A DNA stretch of 15,152 bases from Gemmatimonadota bacterium (GTDB lineage: Bacteria > Gemmatimonadota > Gemmatimonadetes > Gemmatimonadales > GWC2-71-9): contig JACZUR010000023.1 in the NCBI GenBank assembly GCA_022573095.1, positions 1-15,152 on the forward strand, given 5' to 3'. The notes under the pieces are model-generated. The model saw only the letters and a program-made list of their open reading frames with translations, searched no databases and had not been told where the DNA came from. Shown piece by piece: positions 7,200-14,194 of the stretch. The translations under genes were made by a program, and so were the position numbers. How positions within the stretch are numbered: position 1 is the stretch's first letter; the number at the start of each line of letters is the position of its first letter.

Positions 7200-8563
7200 T
7201 AGCTGTTACTGCTCACGACCATGAGTTCCTTCGCTTTTCTTATCAGACTTAGCGCGACGTCCTCGGACGGCGCCTCGGCAATCAGCCTCACGATGGGTTC
7301 GGTTCCCGAAGGACGCACATGCAACCAGCGATCGCCCCATGACAATCGCAGACCGTCCTGCGTATCGCAGGTCGCACCGCCGTACACCTCGCGTAGGCGG
7401 TCGTACGCGTCTTCGATGGCCCCTATGCCGGAAACTTTGTCTTTGATGATTCGGTACTTCGGGTTCCTATTCACCACCTGGCTCACAGAAAGATCGAATG
7501 CAACCATAAAACTGGCAATAAGCGCCGCGGCAAGCGGAGCATCCCTACCCAGATGAAGATCGGGTAGAATGACTCCACCGTTACCCTCCCCTCCGATAAC
7601 GGCTGCTTCCTGTCTCATGGCGCGGGCGACATTAGCCTCCCCCACTCTGGTGCGCCGCACCGGAGCGTCAAACCGAGCGGCCGCGTCGTCAACCACCTGC
7701 GATGTAGAAAGATTGATTACAACCGGGCCATGTTTCCGCGACAGTATAAACTCTACGGCAAACGCAAGCGTATAGTCTTCCCCTATCGCTGTCCCCGTTT
7801 CATCAACGATAGCCAATCGGTCGACATCCGGATCAACGGCCAGACCAAAGTCCGCGCCGGTTTCGATCACAAACTCGCACAACTCGCCCAGGTTTTGAGC
7901 AACTGGTTCGGGGGCGCGCGGAAATTCTCCATCGGTCTCGCCATTGATAACGCGGACCTCACAGCCCAGACGCTCCAATAACGCCGGCATGATCACGCCA
8001 CCGGCGCCCCTAACGCAGTCAAGCGCTACCAACGGGCTCCGCCTTCCGACTGACTCCGCGTCTACAAATGGTAGTTGCAATATCAAATCGAGGTGCCGGT
8101 CGGCCGCCTGGTCATCCACCGCCAGCGAACCTTGATCGTTCGATCCGGCTTCCCGGTCACCCGAACTAACAAGAGCCTGAAGCGCTTCGCCCGATTCCGA
8201 ATCGAGAAACAGTCCGTCTGGGCCGATGAACTTGAGCGCGTTCCACTCAATGGGATTGTGGCTGGCCGTAACTACGATCGCACCTCTGGCACTGTGGTGC
8301 TCCACGGCTAACTGCGCGCTCGGCGTGGGAACAAGACCACAGTCGATCACATCGCACCCCAGCGACCGTAAGCCGGACACAACAGCAGAAGCCAACATTG
8401 CGCCCGACGCTCTCGAGTCCCGGGCGACGACTACCGGTCCACCGTCGTCCCTCAGCATCAACGTTCCAAACGCTCTGGCGTACCGGGTTACCAACTCTGG
8501 CGTGATATCCGTTCCTACGATGCCGCGAACTCCCGAAACGCTCCTCATCAACGTGTCGCTCAT
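7199..8563 (-). CDS. glmM: Phosphoglucosamine mutase, Bacteroidota/archaeal-type sugar loop
   Basis: This alpha-D-phosphohexomutase converts glucosamine-6-phosphate to glucosamine-1-phosphate. Its position directly before glmS supports that substrate over mannose or glucose phosphates. It has 454 residues. The phosphoserine is Ser101 in TASHNP, the Mg2+ site is Asp244/246/248 in DPDVDR, the sugar-specificity loop is GEGNGG at 325-330, and the phosphate-binding RPSGTEP lies near 425. Classical bacterial GlmM has GEQSGH in the loop; GEGNGG is what I recall from Bacteroidota and archaeal-like enzymes. The ATG at 8563 lacks a clear Shine-Dalgarno sequence; Met6 would be an alternative start, but homologues of this branch begin about where Met1 is. 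It heads the operon. Confidence 0.9.
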   Translation of the reverse strand: MSDTLMRSVSGVRGIVGTDITPELVTRYARAFGTLMLRDDGGPVVVARDSRASGAMLASAVVSGLRSLGCDVIDCGLVPTPSAQLAVEHHSARGAIVVTASHNPIEWNALKFIGPDGLFLDSESGEALQALVSSGDREAGSNDQGSLAVDDQAADRHLDLILQLPFVDAESVGRRSPLVALDCVRGAGGVIMPALLERLGCEVRVINGETDGEFPRAPEPVAQNLGELCEFVIETGADFGLAVDPDVDRLAIVDETGTAIGEDYTLAFAVEFILSRKHGPVVINLSTSQVVDDAAARFDAPVRRTRVGEANVARAMRQEAAVIGGEGNGGVILPDLHLGRDAPLAAALIASFMVAFDLSVSQVVNRNPKYRIIKDKVSGIGAIEDAYDRLREVYGGATCDTQDGLRLSWGDRWLHVRPSGTEPIVRLIAEAPSEDVALSLIRKAKELMVVSSNS

Positions 8564-8712
8564 GGCCGGAGAAGTTTAGCTCTTGTAACACAAAACGCCA
8601 CCCGCGTAGTACACCGCTTGGCAATCCCCGCCAGTACCGGTGCCAGGGCTATGCTTGCCGCCATCGGCCGAGGCCGTTTAGCTTCTGATGCAAATTCAAC
8701 ATAAGGCTACTT
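8564..8712. other. Divergent intergenic region glmM / cystathionine enzyme gene
   Basis: This 149-bp stretch must carry the promoters of both the glmM operon (-) and the cystathionine enzyme gene (+). The minus-strand extended -10 at 8582-8591 is the only reasonable promoter element I see. A plus-strand TATGCT at 8650-8655 lacks a -35 at a proper distance. Short inverted arms occur, TGGCA 8619-8623 with TGCCA 8641-8645 and CGGCC 8665-8669 with GGCCG 8672-8676, but they are too short to call. Confidence 0.5.
8582..8591 (-). promoter_or_regulatory. Possible extended -10 promoter for the glmM operon
   Basis: On the minus strand this reads GTGTTACAAG, with the TGn of an extended -10 followed by TACAAG. 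It ends 18 bases before the glmM ATG. No good -35 is seen. The same nine bases, GTGTTACAA, occur before the M48 peptidase gene. Confidence 0.35.
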
Positions 8713-9885
8713 ATGGCGGAGATTTTCGACGGCGACCTCGAATACAAACTCGCGACGCGAGCGGTTCACGCGGGGCAGACCCCTGACGAGATGAGCGGAG
8801 CGATCATGCCTCCGGTATACCAGACGTCGACTTACGTGCAGCAGGGTATCGGCAGACACAAGGGCTTTGAATACGCCCGCACACGCAACCCGACGCGGGA
8901 CACTCTAGAGCGCAACATCGCGGCACTCGAAGGTTGCCGCTACGGCCACGCCTTCAGTTCGGGAATGGCGGCAACGGATGCCATGCTCAAACTCTTTGCC
9001 CAAGGCGACCACATCATCTGTGGCCAAAACGTCTACGGAGGTACGCACCGTCTGATGTCACAGATTTTCGAGCGGCTAGGCCTCAATTTTACGTTTCTCG
9101 ACACGCGTGATCTCGAGGCGGTCGCATCCGCCATCACACCGGCAACGAAACTCATTCACGTCGAAACACCCACCAACCCAATGATGCACCTGACAGACAT
9201 CGCGGGCGCTGTAGAGTTGGCCCGGTCGCACAATGTCCTCGTGTCGGTAGACAACACCTTTGCGACGCCGTGTCTCCAGCGCCCCTTCGAATTCGGCGCC
9301 GACATCGTAATGCACTCAACGACGAAATACCTCAACGGACACAGTGACGTCATCGGTGGCATTCTCCTTACCAACAACAAAGATCTCTCAGAGAGATTCT
9401 CGTTCATACAAAACTCGGCCGGAGCGATACCCGGACCGTGGGACGCATGGCTCACATTGAGAGGGACAAAAACGCTATCGCTTCGGATGAAGCAGCACGA
9501 TGAATCGGGCCGGCTCATCGCAAAGTGGCTTTCCGAGCACCCGCTGGTCAAGCAAACCTATTACCCGGGTCTTCCCAGTCACGAGCAGCATGAACTCGCG
9601 TGCCGGCAGATGAAAGGATTCGGCGGGATGATTTCGATCGAGTTGGGTGACACCCGGCGAGCCCACACCTTGGCGCAGTCGACCAAGCTCTTCTCCTTGG
9701 CCGAGTCCCTCGGCGGCGTGGAAAGCCTAATCAGCCACCCCGCCACGATGACTCATGCTGCAGTTCCGAAGCAGATGCGAGAGAGCATGGGACTCACTGA
9801 CAGCCTGGTGAGACTGTCAGTGGGTATCGAGGACCCGGAAGACCTGATCGAAGATCTCGATCGCGCTTTTAAACTGGCCAAATGA
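8713..9885 (+). CDS. Cystathionine gamma-synthase/lyase family PLP enzyme
   Basis: The 390-residue protein belongs to the Cys/Met metabolism PLP-dependent enzyme family, which carries out transsulfuration in the cytoplasm. Lys205 in STTKYLNGHSD is the Schiff-base lysine. Asp180 in VSVDNTFATP contacts the pyridine nitrogen. Tyr54 and Arg56 in EYARTRNPTR bind the cofactor phosphate of the neighbouring subunit. Glu337 in SLGGVESL is the residue typical of cystathionine gamma-lyases and synthases, which argues against methionine gamma-lyase. Sequence alone does not separate synthase (metB) from lyase (mccB-like). An AAGG at 8703-8706 lies 6 bases before the ATG. It stands alone: a 149-bp divergent region separates it from glmM, and about 100 bp follow before the M48 gene. 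No SAM riboswitch is evident upstream. Confidence 0.9.
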   Translation: MAEIFDGDLEYKLATRAVHAGQTPDEMSGAIMPPVYQTSTYVQQGIGRHKGFEYARTRNPTRDTLERNIAALEGCRYGHAFSSGMAATDAMLKLFAQGDHIICGQNVYGGTHRLMSQIFERLGLNFTFLDTRDLEAVASAITPATKLIHVETPTNPMMHLTDIAGAVELARSHNVLVSVDNTFATPCLQRPFEFGADIVMHSTTKYLNGHSDVIGGILLTNNKDLSERFSFIQNSAGAIPGPWDAWLTLRGTKTLSLRMKQHDESGRLIAKWLSEHPLVKQTYYPGLPSHEQHELACRQMKGFGGMISIELGDTRRAHTLAQSTKLFSLAESLGGVESLISHPATMTHAAVPKQMRESMGLTDSLVRLSVGIEDPEDLIEDLDRAFKLAK

Positions 9886-9939
9886 CGTTGATTTTCAAAG
9901 TGAAACCGTGGCCTTACCGATGCGTAGTTAGGCATAGAA

Positions 9940-9949
9940 GTGTTACAAT
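9940..9949 (+). promoter_or_regulatory. Possible extended -10 promoter for the M48-purD-fpg operon
   Basis: GTGTTACAAT contains TGT plus TACAAT, an extended -10 one base off consensus. Transcription would start near 9956, giving a leader of about 30 bases with a strong Shine-Dalgarno sequence. No clear -35 is present, which extended -10 promoters can tolerate. Confidence 0.45.
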
Positions 9950-9973
9950 CCAGAGGCTCGATTCGCGCTGTAT

Positions 9974-9980
9974 AGGAGGT
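9974..9980 (+). promoter_or_regulatory. Consensus Shine-Dalgarno of the M48 peptidase gene
   Basis: AGGAGGT lies 4 bases before the ATG at 9985. It is the strongest ribosome-binding site in the window and suggests that the first gene of this operon is well translated. Confidence 0.8.
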
Positions 9981-9984
9981 TAAG

Positions 9985-10986
9985 ATGGCTGAAAGCGAAG
10001 TTCCGTCCGCCCGCTCGACTACTGTCCTGACGGACATATCGCCGATATCGTGGGAGCATCCGGCTGACCGGGCAGCTCTGCAAACACTGAGGTCCGTGCC
10101 CGGGTTCAATGAGGCCGTCAAGAAAATAGCCGGGTTCTTCGGCGAACGCGGCGTGCGGCTGTTATTCCAAGCCAACGCAGTACGCGTGGGGCCAAATCAG
10201 TTTCCGAAGCTCAATACGATGCTCACGGAAGTGTGCGAGACTATGGACTGGGCCAACCTACCGGACCTCTTCGTGTCGCAGACGCCGTTCGTCAACGCAG
10301 GCGCCATCGGCCTTGACGAACCGTTCATTCTGCTCAATTCCGGAGCTGTATCCTTGCTGGACGACGACGAGACTCGTGTGATCATAGGACACGAGCTGGG
10401 CCATATCATAAGCGGCCATGCGCTCTACCGCACGATCTTGATTCTGGTCCTGACCATCGGAATAAAGAATCTTCCATTCCTGGCCGGCCTCGCCCTGCTC
10501 CCGATTCAACTTGCGCTGCTCGAGTGGTACCGTAAGAGCGAGCTGTCCGCCGACCGCGCTGGATTATTGGCGACCCAGGACACCGAGGCCTCGAAGCGAA
10601 TGTTCATGAAGCTTGCGGGCGGGGGCGACGCGTCCCAGATGAATCTCGAAGCATTCATGGAGCAGGCCCGCGAGTACGAATCGGAAGGTGGCCCGCTGGA
10701 TACTATCTACAAGATTCTCAATACGCTAAACGCCACGCATCCGTTCAACACCCTTCGCGCCGCGGAACTCGACAAATGGATAACGGGCGGCACATACGAG
10801 GTGATTCTCGGCGGCGACTATCAGAGGCGGTCGGAGACGGCGGACGAGCCTCCACTGAAGGAAGACGTGAGAGACGCCGCCGAGTATTACACTAAAGAGG
10901 CCAAGGAGGTAGTGGGTCAGGTGACGAGCGCCGCGAAGAAGGCGGCTCAAGCCTTTTCCGACGCGTTTAAGAACAAGACCGAGTGA
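9985..10986 (+). CDS. M48-family zinc metallopeptidase
   Basis: The product has 333 residues. The zinc site is HELGH at 136-140, with Glu137 as catalytic base, and the third ligand is Glu186 in the ELSADRAG motif; both are typical of M48 peptidases. Between them, residues about 144-180 are strongly hydrophobic (LYRTILILVLTIGI, LPFLAGLALLPIQL), so one or two membrane-embedded helices are possible. There is no N-terminal signal peptide. The C-terminal 40 residues form an alanine/lysine-rich amphipathic helix or coiled coil (EYYTKEAKEVVGQVTSAAKK). The substrate is unknown; members of the family degrade or process membrane and envelope proteins. It is the first gene of the run, with a consensus Shine-Dalgarno sequence. 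Its TGA overlaps the purD GTG (GTGA), although no metabolic link to purine synthesis is known. Confidence 0.88.
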   Translation: MAESEVPSARSTTVLTDISPISWEHPADRAALQTLRSVPGFNEAVKKIAGFFGERGVRLLFQANAVRVGPNQFPKLNTMLTEVCETMDWANLPDLFVSQTPFVNAGAIGLDEPFILLNSGAVSLLDDDETRVIIGHELGHIISGHALYRTILILVLTIGIKNLPFLAGLALLPIQLALLEWYRKSELSADRAGLLATQDTEASKRMFMKLAGGGDASQMNLEAFMEQAREYESEGGPLDTIYKILNTLNATHPFNTLRAAELDKWITGGTYEVILGGDYQRRSETADEPPLKEDVRDAAEYYTKEAKEVVGQVTSAAKKAAQAFSDAFKNKTE

Positions 10987-12251
10987 ACGTACTAGTCATC
11001 GGTGGTGGCGGCCGCGAACATGCCCTGAGCTGGCAACTGTCGCGCGCCGCCACCGTTTTTTGTGCCCCTGGCAACCCCGGCACTATTTCCCTCGCAACGA
11101 ACCTCCCGATATCCATCAACGACTACCCCGCCATTCTAGACGCCATCAGAGATCACAAGATCGATCTCACGGTCGTGGGTCCGGAGGCGCCCCTTGCGGA
11201 CGGCCTGGCTGACCGGATCGAAGATGCCGGCTTCAAGGTTTTTGGACCCAGCGCGGCTGCAGCCCGGATTGAGGCCTCCAAGGCCTTCGCCAAGAGCCTG
11301 ATGGGCGAGGCCGGAGTCCCTACCGCCACGAGCAGAACTTTCAGCGACGCGGACAGCGCCCGCGCATATATATCCCAGCACCCGGAGCCGCTGGTCATCA
11401 AAGCGTCGGGGCTGGCTGCCGGTAAGGGAGCAGTGGTCTGTCCGGACCGTGATACTGCCGCTGCGGCGGCTACCGAGATGTTCGGTGGGCGCTTCGGATC
11501 GGCAGGAGCAGAGGTTCTGGTGGAGGAATTCATGGAAGGCGAGGAGCTATCGGTATTCGCTCTCACTGACGGGGAGCACGTGAATCTCCTCCCAAGCGCA
11601 CAGGATCACAAGCGAATCGGAGAGGGGGATACGGGGCCCAATACTGGCGGCATGGGAGCATACAGTCCGGTGTCGATCGCCACGCCTAACCTGCTTGAGC
11701 GCATAGAAGCCGAGGTACTACGGCCCACAATATCGGCCATGGCGGCGCGCGGAACCCCTTACAGGGGAGTACTTTACGCCGGTCTTATGATCGGGAGTGA
11801 CGGGAGCATAAAGGTAGTGGAGTTTAACTGTCGATTTGGTGATCCCGAGGCACAGGCCGTGCTCCCACTCTTGGCCCAAGATTTTGCGGATCAACTCTGG
11901 GGCGTTGCGGCGGGGGAGAACTGGACGGCTCCATCCCTCGAGGCGGGGACTGAGGCGGCCGTCACGACCGTTGTGGCAGCTACCGGCTACCCCGATGCTC
12001 CGGAGAAGGGAGCGGCCATCTCTCTGGAAGACGAACCGCCGCACACGATCCTCTTTCACGCGGGTACCGCATCTGAGTCGGGGGCCTTGACGGTTGACGG
12101 GGGAAGGGTCTTCTCCGCGACCGGCCTAGGCGGCACGGTTCAGGAGGCCCACCGGCGAAGTCTCGACCTTGTGGGCTGCATTAGATTCGAAGGCATGGTT
12201 TACAGACGCGACATAGCGTGGCGCGAAGAAGACCGTGCCGGAACTTCCTGA
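10983..12251 (+). CDS. purD: Phosphoribosylamine-glycine ligase (GAR synthetase)
   Basis: PurD joins glycine to phosphoribosylamine with ATP, the second step of de novo purine synthesis. It has 422 residues, the usual length for a monofunctional enzyme. The N-terminal VLVIGGGGREHAL loop, PGNPG (residues 30-34), VVGPEAPL, the ATP-grasp segment VIKASGLAAGKGAVV, and the HKRIGEGDTGPNTGGMGAYSP signature are all present. The start is GTG, fixed by the family N-terminus, and it overlaps the M48 stop by 4 bp. The end overlaps fpg by 17 bp. No other pur gene is in the window. Confidence 0.97.
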   Translation: MNVLVIGGGGREHALSWQLSRAATVFCAPGNPGTISLATNLPISINDYPAILDAIRDHKIDLTVVGPEAPLADGLADRIEDAGFKVFGPSAAAARIEASKAFAKSLMGEAGVPTATSRTFSDADSARAYISQHPEPLVIKASGLAAGKGAVVCPDRDTAAAAATEMFGGRFGSAGAEVLVEEFMEGEELSVFALTDGEHVNLLPSAQDHKRIGEGDTGPNTGGMGAYSPVSIATPNLLERIEAEVLRPTISAMAARGTPYRGVLYAGLMIGSDGSIKVVEFNCRFGDPEAQAVLPLLAQDFADQLWGVAAGENWTAPSLEAGTEAAVTTVVAATGYPDAPEKGAAISLEDEPPHTILFHAGTASESGALTVDGGRVFSATGLGGTVQEAHRRSLDLVGCIRFEGMVYRRDIAWREEDRAGTS

Positions 12252-13077
12252 AGTCGAGACCATCGTCCGCGACCTGGAACCCCTGGTCCGCGGGCACCGC
12301 CTCTACAATCCCACCATCCATCGACCGGACGTCCTGCGGGGCGTATCCAAGCGCCGCTTTGAGCGAACGCTTTCCAGGGCCGTAGTCGAGTCGGTCTACA
12401 GACGGGCCAAGCACGCCGTTTTTCTTCTAAACTCCCAAGACAGGGTCGTGATCCAGCCGCGGATGACCGGCATGCTCCTGGTCCGGCCGGGGCGCCTATC
12501 GAAGGCGGAGCTCAAGTACGCCGTCTTCACCACAGGGCTCGGGAACGGATCCAAGCTGGTGTTCCGCGACGTACGACGACTCGGCACCATTTCGCTGCTC
12601 AGCCCCCGGCAGTGGAGCGAGTACGACTCAAAGATCGGACCGGAACCGCTGGATCCCCAGTTCGGCGAGGAAGCCTTTGCGCGCGTTCTCACCGGTCGCG
12701 CCGCCATCAAGAAGGCCCTCATGGATCAGCGCAAGATGGCGGGAGTCGGCAACATCTACGCAAACGAAGCTCTCTTTCGAGCCCAAATCGATCCCTCCCG
12801 TCCCGCCAACTCCATCGATTCACGAGAGGCGGGGGCCCTCTACCGGGCCGTCCGGGCCGTTTTGTTTGAAGCTCTCGAATACAGGGGAACCACCTTTCGC
12901 GACTATCGTACCGGCACCGGCGACAAGGGTAACTTCCAGTATCATCTCGATGTCTACGGCCGCGGTGGTGAGCCATGCAGGCGGTGCGGCTCTATATTGG
13001 TTACGACGCATGAAATAGACGGCAGGTCGACGACCTTTTGTTGGCGTTGCCAGAGCAGAAGGCCAAAACCAGCTTGA
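12235..13077 (+). CDS. mutM: Formamidopyrimidine-DNA glycosylase
   Basis: Fpg/MutM excises oxidised purines such as 8-oxoguanine and cuts the AP site. The 280-residue protein has all key features. Pro2 (catalytic nucleophile after Met removal), Glu3, and Lys59, equivalent to Lys57 of the E. coli enzyme, are present. The helix-two-turn-helix segment carries MAGVGNIYANEALFRAQI. The zinc finger has Cys248, Cys251, Cys269 and Cys272, with 17 residues between the pairs, one more than in E. coli. The PELPEVETIVR start fixes the GTG at 12235, inside the end of purD. The next gene is also DNA-repair related, so fpg probably forms a small repair unit with it. Confidence 0.96.
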   Translation: MPELPEVETIVRDLEPLVRGHRLYNPTIHRPDVLRGVSKRRFERTLSRAVVESVYRRAKHAVFLLNSQDRVVIQPRMTGMLLVRPGRLSKAELKYAVFTTGLGNGSKLVFRDVRRLGTISLLSPRQWSEYDSKIGPEPLDPQFGEEAFARVLTGRAAIKKALMDQRKMAGVGNIYANEALFRAQIDPSRPANSIDSREAGALYRAVRAVLFEALEYRGTTFRDYRTGTGDKGNFQYHLDVYGRGGEPCRRCGSILVTTHEIDGRSTTFCWRCQSRRPKPA

Positions 13078-13081
13078 ACAG

Positions 13082-14194
13082 TTGACCCATCTCGTTCCGG
13101 CAGCAACCGACTTAGCGGCGCTCCGCCGCCGTGTCTCCTTACTCGCCGAGGATAGGCCGGCAGTCTATCGCATGATCAACCCGGTCGGCCAGGTCATCTA
13201 CGTTGGTAAATCGAAGAAGCTGAGAACCCGCTTGTTGACATATTTTCGCGCCTCTTTCCCCTACGACAAAGCTGCCCGCATCCTAACAGCAGCAGCGGAC
13301 ATTCGCTGGGACTACCAGCCTTCTGATTTCGCCGCACACCTGAGCGAACTGCGCCACATCAAATCCCATCGTCCGCTTTACAACGTGAGGATGAACCGGT
13401 CGCGTAGTTGGGTGCTGATAAAAGTATCCGGCGGACCGGCCCCGAAGCTGTACGTAGGCAACGCGCCCAGCCCCGGTGACGTGATGCACTACGGTCCGTT
13501 CCCGTCGCCCACCCGTGTGCGAGACGCAGTGAGGACGCTGAACGACCTGCTCGGTCTTCGTGACTGCGTCCTGAACATGCCTATCGCCTACCCGGAACAG
13601 GGTGATCTTTTCGGCGGCGAACGCCGCGCCTGCTGCATTCGCTACGAGTTGAACACGTGTTCGGGACCTTGCGGCGCCTTGGTAAGCGAAATCGAATACC
13701 GGCGGAAAGTGCGTGCCGCAGTCGACTTTCTGGAGGGCCGCTCCATCAAGCCGCTGGATCAGATCGTTACGGAGATGGACGCGGCCAGTGAAGAGAATGA
13801 GTTCGAGTTGGCGACGCTGTGGCGCACGAGATTCGATTCGATCGAGTGGCTGTTTGCGGCCGTCAACCGTGCGCGGGCGGCGATAGATTCGCTGAGTTTC
13901 GTTTATACCGAACCGGGAGCTTATGGAGACGAGATGTCCTACGTGATCGACCGGGCACGTGTGCGCGCTGCGGCTCCCGCTCCCCGCACACCCATCGAGC
14001 AGGAAGCGTTCAAAGCGCTCGTGATTGAGCACAGCGGCCGGGCGTCTAGCGCCGGACCCATTCCAGCGGATGACGTAGACGAGACGCTGCTGTTATTGAG
14101 CTGGTTCCGGAACCATCCCGGCGCAATTCGAAGAACGATCCCCTTCGAGCGATGGCTCGCGCCCGAACCACAGCAGGAGCCAAGCCCTTGCTAG
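13082..14194 (+). CDS. Stand-alone UvrC/Cho-like GIY-YIG nuclease-type protein
   Basis: The 370-residue protein matches the N-terminal half of UvrC and lacks the RNase H-like nuclease and helix-hairpin-helix parts of full UvrC (about 600 residues). A GIY-YIG domain covers about 25-105: AVYRM with Tyr29, IYVGKSKKLRTRL with Tyr40 and Arg50, and IKSHRPLYNV. Cys162, Cys185, Cys193 and Cys197 match in order the four Fe-S cysteines of E. coli UvrC; the last two gaps (8 and 4) are the same and the first is longer. Cys184 is an extra cysteine. A UvrB-binding UVR-like motif (EMDAASEENEFELATLWR) follows at about 230-250. By eye, the position of the UvrC catalytic Glu76 is Ala84; Asp82 takes the acidic place seen in Cho. 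It could be a Cho-type incision enzyme or a DnaQ-UvrC half without its exonuclease. The TTG start is chosen by position, 4 bp after fpg, and is not certain. Confidence 0.85.
   Translation: MTHLVPAATDLAALRRRVSLLAEDRPAVYRMINPVGQVIYVGKSKKLRTRLLTYFRASFPYDKAARILTAAADIRWDYQPSDFAAHLSELRHIKSHRPLYNVRMNRSRSWVLIKVSGGPAPKLYVGNAPSPGDVMHYGPFPSPTRVRDAVRTLNDLLGLRDCVLNMPIAYPEQGDLFGGERRACCIRYELNTCSGPCGALVSEIEYRRKVRAAVDFLEGRSIKPLDQIVTEMDAASEENEFELATLWRTRFDSIEWLFAAVNRARAAIDSLSFVYTEPGAYGDEMSYVIDRARVRAAAPAPRTPIEQEAFKALVIEHSGRASSAGPIPADDVDETLLLLSWFRNHPGAIRRTIPFERWLAPEPQQEPSPC
14175..14179 (+). promoter_or_regulatory. Shine-Dalgarno deciding the exchanger start
   Basis: AGGAG lies 8 bases before the TTG at 14188. 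The competing in-frame ATG at 14152 has no comparable site, so the TTG is preferred. Confidence 0.65.

Noticed and set aside
8564..8712. SAM riboswitch or T-box before the cystathionine enzyme gene, or a glmS-type ribozyme
   Set aside because: No long paired stems or conserved cores are visible in the short region, and glmS starts inside the end of glmM.
9886..9984. Rho-independent terminator after the cystathionine enzyme gene
   Set aside because: No GC-rich hairpin followed by a T-run is seen. The region is AT-rich but reads more like a promoter.
14152..14187. ATG start at 14152 for the exchanger
   Set aside because: It has no Shine-Dalgarno sequence and adds residues unlike the family; the TTG at 14188 has AGGAG at a good distance.
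13082..14194. Full-length uvrC broken by a frameshift
   Set aside because: The following sequence is a clear membrane exchanger and not an RNase H or HhH domain, so this is a naturally short protein and not a broken gene.
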